From Trichococcus shcherbakoviae (GTDB taxonomy: Bacteria; Bacillota; Bacilli; Lactobacillales; Aerococcaceae), in NCBI RefSeq assembly GCF_963666195.1, contig NZ_OY762653.1:372001-436000 (forward strand): 64,000 nt of DNA, in the 5' to 3' direction. This document shows positions 57,420 to 64,000 of the stretch, piece by piece. Position 1 is the stretch's first letter. The number at the start of each line of letters is the position of its first letter. Below the pieces are notes generated by a model. The model saw nothing but the letters and a program-made list of their open reading frames with translations, had not been told where the DNA came from and did not search any database. A program made the position numbers and the translations under genes.

Positions 57420-59573
57420 CTAAACAGCCTCGACCTGAAGTCTCTCTCTTTCCATATCAACGATCTTTTTGACCATGGATTTTTCAGAAATATCCTTTGC
57501 GGCAGCGGTATGATCGGTAATGTATGAATCCTTTGCATAATCATCAAATACTTGTTGTTTAGTATCTAACATCTCCATCATTCGCTCATCGATGCTGTTT
57601 TCGGTCAATAGTCGATAGACAAAGACTTTTTGGGTCTGACCCATCCGGTAAGCTCTTGCAATGGCTTGTGTCTCCAATGTAGGTTTAATTTGAGGTTCAC
57701 AAAAAATAACTATACTGGCTGACTGGATGTTCAAGCCTACTCCGCCTGCTTGTATTTGTGAAACCAACACATGTTTTTGTTCTGAGGATTTAAAGGTGTC
57801 TAAAATTTCCTGCCTCTGTGCGGAGGATACAGCTCCCGTTATAGGAGTGAGCGTTTTCTCACCCAGTTCCGTGCATATTGTATTAATGACACTCTTAAAA
57901 AAGCTGAAGACAATGACTTTTTTCCCATTGGAAGCTGCTTCTTCGCAAATTTCGATGAGCCGATTCAGTTTGGGGCTTTTCTTTTTTGTTATTCCTTGCC
58001 AACCAGCTCGTCGCATCAACATGAATTCTCCGTTTCTGACTGCCTCTCGATAAATTTGGCCCTCTTCTTGACCAAACGACAGCCATTCTTCAACTTGTGT
58101 CAATTCAGGGAGTTCAGTCAATACATCTTCCTTATTTCGTCGCAGATAAACGGGTGCAATTCTTTCCTTAAAAATATTGGAGCCTATATACTGCACACTA
58201 TTCTCCATCTCCCTTGTAATGTCTGGCTGGAGTTTACCAACCAAATTAACCATTTCAGCGAGCCGGTTTTCTAACGGTGTCCCCGTTAAATAAAGTACAT
58301 TGTCACTTCTTTCAGTCAAACTATAGATAGTCTGCGATCGTTTTGCATCCGGGTTTTTCACGTAATGGGCTTCATCTACAACTAACAAGTCTATTTTATC
58401 TAAATTTTCATGTTTCAAACGCTGTATTGTCTCATAAGTTGTAATGGCTACGCCGCCTTCAACTTGCCATTGATTGAAAGCATGTTCTCGACTAGGACCA
58501 TGAACCAAAAATGGCTTCAATTCGCTATGCTTTTCAATTTCACGCATCCAATTGATTACAATACTAGCTGGACATACAACTATAAAGGCATTTTGACCTC
58601 CATACGCAAGATGAGCCATAACAGCTATAGCTTCAATCGTTTTCCCAAGCCCCATCTCATCGCCAATAAGGACTTTTTTTTGTACTATTGCGTATTTTGC
58701 TCCAAAATCCTGCCACCCGCGCAGTTTAACCTTTAATTTTTCTACCATTAATTCAGTATTTTCTATTTTCTCGATAATTTCTGCAGATAAGGAATGAGCT
58801 GGATGATTTTTTTCAAGACCAATACTGAAGTATGGTTCTAAAACTGCATAATAACGTGCTGCATTATTCTTAAAATCATCCCAAATTTCTTCTTCTGAAA
58901 AAGTTTGAATTTCCGACAGTTCTTTACGTAGCTGCTTCGTTTGTTCCCCGTATTTTTGGTTGAATGATTGGATTAATTCTAGATCAACTGCAAAAACAGC
59001 TTTTTTATCTGCAGACTTAAAAAACCATTCAAGCGTCCAACTCCATTTGGGATTGACGATTCGGATCTTATCATCTATATATCCATTAAAGTATTGCGAA
59101 ATCGCAAAAGCTTCTTCACTTATGCCTTTTTCCTTGTCTATCGGATAAACAGATTGTAATAATTTAGTATGTGATGGATCTTTGCGCTCTACATCAAAAC
59201 GGATGGATAAGTTTTTCGCTAATTCATTTTTATAGTTGCTCAGAGAATGCTGAATTACATCCTCCGTCCGATCGCCGATGCCATCGATTCCTCTAGCGTC
59301 TGTAATTCGCTGCTGCAATTGATGGACATTTGTTATCCCGTTCCTTTGCAATGTAGACAGTTTAATTCCTGGATACGCATTTGCGAAGTTTTCAATTGCT
59401 GTATTACCGAATGCTTCTCTGATTGTTTCCTCTTTTACGTATGAAATGCATTTCTTCAAATCATTTTGTTTCCGACTAAATTGTATTTGCAAATCGTTAG
59501 CTTCAGCATAAATTCCTTTCGCTTTAGCAATCGCTCTCAAAACATCTGTCTTTTTGGGTTTAATGAGGGTCAT
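57420..59573 (-). CDS. SNF2-family helicase / translocase with N-terminal HhH region
   Basis: This 717-residue protein has a helix-hairpin-helix-like segment at about 70-110 (NGITNVHQLQQRITDARGIDGIGDRT). Its SNF2 motor has GDEMGLGKT (304-312), DEAH (400-403), LTGTPLENR, and the C-terminal motifs QAGGVGLN and RAYRMGQTQ. SNF2 proteins translocate on double-stranded DNA without unwinding it. Position between a nuclease gene and mcrB in one operon points to DNA-defence work. AGGAGG precedes the ATG strongly. There is no fused methylase or nuclease domain. Confidence 0.9.
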   Translation of the reverse strand: MTLIKPKKTDVLRAIAKAKGIYAEANDLQIQFSRKQNDLKKCISYVKEETIREAFGNTAIENFANAYPGIKLSTLQRNGITNVHQLQQRITDARGIDGIGDRTEDVIQHSLSNYKNELAKNLSIRFDVERKDPSHTKLLQSVYPIDKEKGISEEAFAISQYFNGYIDDKIRIVNPKWSWTLEWFFKSADKKAVFAVDLELIQSFNQKYGEQTKQLRKELSEIQTFSEEEIWDDFKNNAARYYAVLEPYFSIGLEKNHPAHSLSAEIIEKIENTELMVEKLKVKLRGWQDFGAKYAIVQKKVLIGDEMGLGKTIEAIAVMAHLAYGGQNAFIVVCPASIVINWMREIEKHSELKPFLVHGPSREHAFNQWQVEGGVAITTYETIQRLKHENLDKIDLLVVDEAHYVKNPDAKRSQTIYSLTERSDNVLYLTGTPLENRLAEMVNLVGKLQPDITREMENSVQYIGSNIFKERIAPVYLRRNKEDVLTELPELTQVEEWLSFGQEEGQIYREAVRNGEFMLMRRAGWQGITKKKSPKLNRLIEICEEAASNGKKVIVFSFFKSVINTICTELGEKTLTPITGAVSSAQRQEILDTFKSSEQKHVLVSQIQAGGVGLNIQSASIVIFCEPQIKPTLETQAIARAYRMGQTQKVFVYRLLTENSIDERMMEMLDTKQQVFDDYAKDSYITDHTAAAKDISEKSMVKKIVDMERERLQVEAV

Positions 59574-59675
59574 CTATTATCCTCCTCGTAAAAAAATAAA
59601 AAACGTATGATTCAACAGTGTATCTCTTGGATTAATCTTCTGCTGAATCTTTGTTTTAAAGAAGTAAAGCCTTCA

Positions 59676-60428
59676 CTAATAGCCTATGACTTCCTTGTTC
59701 ACTGCCGTAATGACTTCTTTGGGGATGGTTTCGATTTCAAGCAAATAAACAGTATTCAGTCTTGGATTAAAGATACCTAGTTTATTTAGAGATTGAAATT
59801 CATCATGAATCGAGTTTATTCCCATCAGATAATAAACAAGCAGTTGAAGCGTGTGTTGAGGTTTGATATTAGCTTTTAAAACTTTAAAATCCCATAAGGT
59901 ATCTGCCGTCAGAAAGTCGCCATCTCCTGATGTAATTTTGTCTGTATAACCCCCAGGAAAAGTAAAAGAATCAAGTGTCATTGGTCCATACTCGTCAAAA
60001 AAGTTAAGGCTTCTTGTCACCATTTCTTTGACGTTAAAGAGAGTATCCTCATTTGGAACTAGCATGGTATCCTCGGGGATGAAGCCGCTTCGTAATACCG
60101 AATCATATTTCACGAGATTGATTGCTGCGGTGATTGATTCATCATCCAAATCATAAATTTGGTCTGCTAATATTTTTGCAAGCATTAATTTATTCGCTCT
60201 ATTTGCACCCATCAAAGATATTTTAAATGCTTCTTTTGCGCCCGCGCTGGGATTCAGCATAAGCCTAGTCAAGTAATCTACGGTTATTCCAATTAGATTT
60301 GGCGGAATATTTTCTGAAGGTTTAAGTTCATTGGATGATGTTAATTCCTTTGACGAAAATGATTTGGTTGGTATATAACCACCCCTTGGTTGTTTAATTT
60401 GCTCAATTCTTTTTGTGACTGAAACCAT
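59676..60428 (-). CDS. putative RecB/Cas4-like PD-(D/E)XK nuclease, unrecognised family
   Basis: This 250-residue protein has an unstructured N-terminus to about residue 40 and a helical region (45-110). Its C-terminal part fits a RecB-like nuclease core: GDGDFL (169-173; Asp171), LWDFKV with Asp180 and Lys182, then Q195 and Y199 in LQLLVYYLMG, like motif IV of RecB nucleases. It lacks the Fe-S cysteines of Cas4. I do not recognise the family. GAGGGGGAAAC precedes the ATG; hsdR ends 35 nt upstream and the SNF2 gene starts about 100 nt downstream. Confidence 0.6.
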   Translation of the reverse strand: MVSVTKRIEQIKQPRGGYIPTKSFSSKELTSSNELKPSENIPPNLIGITVDYLTRLMLNPSAGAKEAFKISLMGANRANKLMLAKILADQIYDLDDESITAAINLVKYDSVLRSGFIPEDTMLVPNEDTLFNVKEMVTRSLNFFDEYGPMTLDSFTFPGGYTDKITSGDGDFLTADTLWDFKVLKANIKPQHTLQLLVYYLMGINSIHDEFQSLNKLGIFNPRLNTVYLLEIETIPKEVITAVNKEVIGY

Positions 60429-60463
60429 GCTGTTTCCCCCTCTTTAATGTCGCAAACTTTTTG

Positions 60464-63400
60464 TTATCTCAACTCATTCTCTAACGGCATCACAACTTCA
60501 TCCAGCACTTTCCGCCATTCACGTTTCATTTCTGGACCGTATTGAAATTTCTTAGTATTAGGGTTAAGTTTCTTGTACTCTTCGAAATTTAGACTGTCGA
60601 TGATGCTGCCAATATTTGGAATAGGATCCATACCCACCACATACTGGACGGCAGAAGAGTGCAATTGCGTAACGGATACAAACCAACTATTCGCAAAATC
60701 TGCAACCCTGGTATTTTTGGCAATTGTAAAGTAATGTCTTTTCAGCGCAAAGATATCTTCTTCAGGGTCAACCTTTTTCGAGTCAATATCATTCAAAATC
60801 GCACGGTATACTTCTCGCACAATCTCGGATTTATTCAACTTCTGCATGGCCTTCTCTATATCATCACGTACGTTTTTATTGTGCGCGGAATAGGTGTTTA
60901 AAAGCTGATCGATATAGGTTGAATCGATATCATAGAGTTTGATTGGGTTATCTGAATAGAATTCGATTTCTGATAAACCAGTTGGATGAATTGGGTCAAT
61001 AGGTCCTGGGTCAACAAGGGAACCTTTTATCGTGTGGTAAAGCCCCAAGTTTTCTTCTAAGACCATCACTTGTTCCTTCAATATTTTAGACTTTTCCATA
61101 TCGTCATTGTAATCATCATAGGTCACAAGGGCTTCGAATGAATTATTCAGTTCCTGGAAGGCTTTGACAAACTCAATTCTTTGTTCCAACGAAGACTCAA
61201 CATTAATATCCGGATGTTCTGAAATGAAGCCAGTGAGTCGTTTGTGCCCCTTGTTGAATTTTTTTCTGGATTTTTCGTAAGTCGGATAAATAAGATCCGT
61301 TTCTTCCTTCGCTTCCGAGTAGAGCCTGGTTGCTTCAGCGACATTCTTTTCCATCGTGTGCGGTTTTCGGAACGAAACGATCAATCCTTTTGTTTTGTTT
61401 GGATATGTCCGATTAGTACGGGAAAAAGCCTGGATCAAATTGGCATAACTCAGATTTCGATCGACAAATAAAGTCTGGATTGTTGGCGCATCAAAGCCAG
61501 TCAATAACCTATCCACTACAATGACCAGGTCGACCTGTTTGCCGAACTCTTTGAATTCCGCTCTTTTACGAGCAAGTCGATTGTTGATGTCTCCGTTGTA
61601 TCGGTCGATATCGTCGATTGCCCAAGCTGATTTGTAGTACTGGTTATAGTCCTTGATAATTTTCTTCATTTCTTTTTGGTTATCGGCTGAGTCTACTTCG
61701 TTTTCTTGCAGTGAATACGTAATCGCGATTCTTGGGAAATCAGAGTCCTCAATCGTACGACCGGTCCGGATTGGATGTTCGGCAAATTCCCGCTGAATCC
61801 AATTGGGCTCTTTTGTCATTGCCTTAATAGCATGGTAATATTTTTTCGCCATATCAATCGAACTGGTCGTCAAAATAGCTGACTTTTGCGGACGGCCATT
61901 TTGGAAATCGAATTTAACATAAGCATTATCGGGACGGAATATCTTGTGCAGCACTTTTTGGATGTGCTCATCCCGTTCATAAACAGATGCATCCAGATAG
62001 TCTTCTTTCTCTACCGCTGGCATCTGATCAATCAAATCATTGATCCCGTCAACACTATAACTAGCATACTTCTCATTCACCTTAAGCTGATTGAAAATAT
62101 GGTTATTCAATGTTGTCTGCTGGATTGTATCCTCATGCTCAACCTGAAATCCAAGAACAGCGTTGTCATCCAACGCATTTTTTATCGTGTAGGTATGCAA
62201 CTGCTCTCCGTATTGATCATGAGTCGTACGGGCAAGTTGACCCTTGGCTTGCTTTTTGTTCTCTTCAAAAATTGGGGTTCCCGTGAAACCAAACCAAGTG
62301 GAATTAGGGAAAAACTTTTTGATTTCATCCATCCCCTCAGCACTCAACGCGCGATGACATTCATCTACGACAAAAACAATGTGCTGTCCCAATAACTTCT
62401 TGAATCGCTCTACGTTCTTGTTTTCTTTTTGTTTCTGAGCGTGACGCAAAGCTGACTCCAGTTTTTGACGTGTCGTGATGATCACCGTGTTGTTATTGGT
62501 GTCAGACAACAGTGTCTTACTTAGTTCCTTGGAACTGCCTGTTCCAACAATCAGGCTATTTGCTCGTACATTCCCAGAAGATATCCCCGTGTTGAATTCA
62601 GAAGCAAATTTTGTAAACTCGCTGGTCGTTTGATTGTCCAAGTCCTTGCGGTCTATCAGCATGATCGTCCGATCGACACCCGGCTTGCGTGCCAGCAATT
62701 TTGTAGACACGAAGCTGGTCAGTGTTTTACCAGAGCCCGTCGCATGCCAAATAAATCCGGATTTATGCTTCATTGCAGATGTAAACAATGCCTCAATCGC
62801 ATGGATTTGATACGGATGCAATACCATCAATACCTTGTTATCATTGTCTTCGCTGACGATTGTATAGTGCGCAATCAATCGATGCGCATCCGGAATATTG
62901 AGTACTTGCTTCACAAATTCATATATATTTTCAACTTTGCGGTTATCGGTGGTTCTCCAGCTGAACAGGAATTTTCGGTCCATATTCTTTGGTAGCGCAT
63001 TCGCAAAATAGCGAGTCGTGTGTTCATTTGAAATCACAAACAGCTGCAGCGTCGAAAAGATGTTATTCCGAAACATGCCTTCTTCAGCATACTTTTTAAT
63101 TTGATTGAATGCCTGATAGTAGCCATCTTTCGCGCCTGCTTGTTTCAATTCGATTTGAACAATAGGCAGCCCATTGATCAATAAGGTCACGTCAAATCTA
63201 CGTTCCCTATCATCGATGTCTGACTTGCGTTTAGCAATTTGATTAACCACCTCATAAGTGGAAATCCCCCCGCCAATGTCCTGGTTTGAATATAAAATCA
63301 ATGACATCGAGCCCAAAGATACCTCTTCACGATCAATGGTAATGCGCGCAATACCATTTTCGCCCTTCAACCACTTTGCCGCATGGAATGGCGTCTTAGT

Positions 63401-63625
63401 GTGCAACAACAGTTCTATTTTTATCGAATCAAATTCCTTATCCGTAATCGGATTCTCGCCGATTTCGGATAAGTTATTTTGGGTAATTTTCCGGCGTAGA
63501 TTCTGCCATAAATCCTCTTCTGATTTTAGGTCACTGCGATAGTTCCACTGATTATGTCCCTCACCCAGAACCTGAATCAGATTTTCTTCAATTGTTGCCT
63601 CATCATTTCTCGGAATTTTGCACAT
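60464..63625 (-). CDS. hsdR: type I restriction enzyme R subunit (HsdR)
   Basis: This 1053-residue motor-nuclease has the N-terminal nuclease residues Asp145 and Glu159-x-Lys161 (VQIELKQ) with a Q-x-x-x-Y type region near 171-179. The helicase core starts with ATGSGKT (295-301) and DECH (421-424) and continues through GFTGTP and the QAFSRTNRT motif. A C-terminal helical domain would dock HsdM. All catalytic residues appear intact. No hsdM lies in the window; an hsdS fragment lies just upstream on the other strand, so M and S may lie beyond the right edge. AGGTGGGAAG precedes the ATG. Confidence 0.92.
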   Translation of the reverse strand: MCKIPRNDEATIEENLIQVLGEGHNQWNYRSDLKSEEDLWQNLRRKITQNNLSEIGENPITDKEFDSIKIELLLHTKTPFHAAKWLKGENGIARITIDREEVSLGSMSLILYSNQDIGGGISTYEVVNQIAKRKSDIDDRERRFDVTLLINGLPIVQIELKQAGAKDGYYQAFNQIKKYAEEGMFRNNIFSTLQLFVISNEHTTRYFANALPKNMDRKFLFSWRTTDNRKVENIYEFVKQVLNIPDAHRLIAHYTIVSEDNDNKVLMVLHPYQIHAIEALFTSAMKHKSGFIWHATGSGKTLTSFVSTKLLARKPGVDRTIMLIDRKDLDNQTTSEFTKFASEFNTGISSGNVRANSLIVGTGSSKELSKTLLSDTNNNTVIITTRQKLESALRHAQKQKENKNVERFKKLLGQHIVFVVDECHRALSAEGMDEIKKFFPNSTWFGFTGTPIFEENKKQAKGQLARTTHDQYGEQLHTYTIKNALDDNAVLGFQVEHEDTIQQTTLNNHIFNQLKVNEKYASYSVDGINDLIDQMPAVEKEDYLDASVYERDEHIQKVLHKIFRPDNAYVKFDFQNGRPQKSAILTTSSIDMAKKYYHAIKAMTKEPNWIQREFAEHPIRTGRTIEDSDFPRIAITYSLQENEVDSADNQKEMKKIIKDYNQYYKSAWAIDDIDRYNGDINNRLARKRAEFKEFGKQVDLVIVVDRLLTGFDAPTIQTLFVDRNLSYANLIQAFSRTNRTYPNKTKGLIVSFRKPHTMEKNVAEATRLYSEAKEETDLIYPTYEKSRKKFNKGHKRLTGFISEHPDINVESSLEQRIEFVKAFQELNNSFEALVTYDDYNDDMEKSKILKEQVMVLEENLGLYHTIKGSLVDPGPIDPIHPTGLSEIEFYSDNPIKLYDIDSTYIDQLLNTYSAHNKNVRDDIEKAMQKLNKSEIVREVYRAILNDIDSKKVDPEEDIFALKRHYFTIAKNTRVADFANSWFVSVTQLHSSAVQYVVGMDPIPNIGSIIDSLNFEEYKKLNPNTKKFQYGPEMKREWRKVLDEVVMPLENELR

Positions 63626-63712
63626 AAGCTTCCCACCTAAACTATATACTTAATTCCCCCACAAATTATCTATTAAATTATATCACGATTGTTTCATTTA
63701 ATGTGGTATTTC

Positions 63713-63740
63713 TGAGTATTGAGTATTGAGTGTTGAGCGT
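63713..63740. repeat. four 7-bp tandem repeats at the hsdS fragment junction
   Basis: TGAGTAT, TGAGTAT, TGAGTGT and TGAGCGT lie in tandem (63713-63740) and run straight into the first hsdS codons. Such short repeats can mark slippage or a recombination junction. Confidence 0.6.
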
Positions 63741-64000
63741 GGGAACAGCGTAAGTTAGGTGAATTAGCATCCTTTTCAAAGGGAACTGGATACACTAAAG
63801 GAGATTTAAAGGCTATAGGGAAACCGATAATACTCTATGGACGGTTATACACCAAGTATGAAACGGTTATAGAAAATGTCGACACATTTGTAGATGAAAA
63901 AGAAAAGTCTGTAATAAGTGCTGGAAACGAAGTAATCGTTCCCGCTTCAGGAGAGACGTCAGAAGATATTTCAAGAGCATCAGTAGTGGCAAAACCGGGA
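63737..64000 (+). pseudogene. hsdS (type I specificity subunit) fragment without a start, runs off the window
   Basis: From 63737 the frame reads AWEQRKLGELASFSKGTGYT and on through GDLK, ILYGRLYT and ASGETSED, all characteristic of a type I specificity subunit target-recognition domain. A TGA lies directly upstream and no start codon or ribosome site precedes AWEQRKLGE, which normally follows about 15-20 residues of N-terminus. It faces away from hsdR. It is either a decayed gene or a silent recombination cassette; the window ends before its 3' end. Confidence 0.7.

Noticed and set aside
54255-63625. DISARM, BREX or CoCoNuT identity for the defence operon
   Set aside because: There is no DUF1998, phospholipase D-like, PglZ, BrxC/L or UPF1-like gene; only the SNF2 motor and McrBC are reminiscent of those systems.

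Overview
The window looks like chromosome of a low-to-mid GC Gram-positive of the order Lactobacillales. The signs are a yunD-yutD-yutF-TIGR01906 operon, T-box control, cre-like sites, Fst-type toxin and MurR/RpiR-controlled phospho-beta-glucosidases. A Carnobacteriaceae (Trichococcus-like) host fits best, but that is inferred from gene families and not from a marker gene.

Region 1 (1-14.9 kb) is housekeeping and small regulators: cyclophilin, a DUF212 membrane protein, ferredoxin-NADP reductase, PgpA, the yunD operon, YbaK, a MarR regulator with a good operator candidate, a RocB/amidinotransferase pair next to a divergent LysR, an HD hydrolase, SemiSWEET and a second LysR. Region 2 (14.9-24.4 kb) has an Mg2+ P-type ATPase, an ApbE plus membrane flavoprotein pair with two covalent-FMN sites, OsmC, and a queD-queE-folE operon behind a riboswitch-like leader. 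The folE frame is broken by an amber codon.

Region 3 (24.4-46.7 kb) is a carbohydrate region: three GH1 enzymes, one GH4, one GH36 alpha-galactosidase, a ROK kinase, three RpiR regulators and an AraC regulator, with several cre-like sites but no PTS transporter. It is interrupted by CarD, a MerR/aldo-keto reductase operon, an IS200/IS605 element with a broken tnpB, and DAHP synthase behind a T-box leader. Region 4 (46.7-53.5 kb) holds a compact Fst-like type I toxin-antitoxin locus, two small proteins of 55 and 45 residues, nitroreductase, a DapA-like aldolase, a DUF697 protein, an aldo/keto reductase, a LysR and a MazG-like protein.

Region 5 (53.6-64 kb) is a visibly AT-richer defence island: hsdR, a RecB-like nuclease of unknown family, a SNF2 helicase, mcrB and mcrC in one apparent operon, with a two-helix membrane protein at one edge and an hsdS fragment lacking its 5' end at the other.

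Scattered between genes are three repeat types I do not recognise. Two different palindrome families each occur as arrays of three units at about 51 bp spacing. A third is a long hairpin element present twice with compensatory base changes. The most interesting items are the defence operon, the 51-bp-phased arrays, the covarying hairpin element and the toxin-antitoxin locus.
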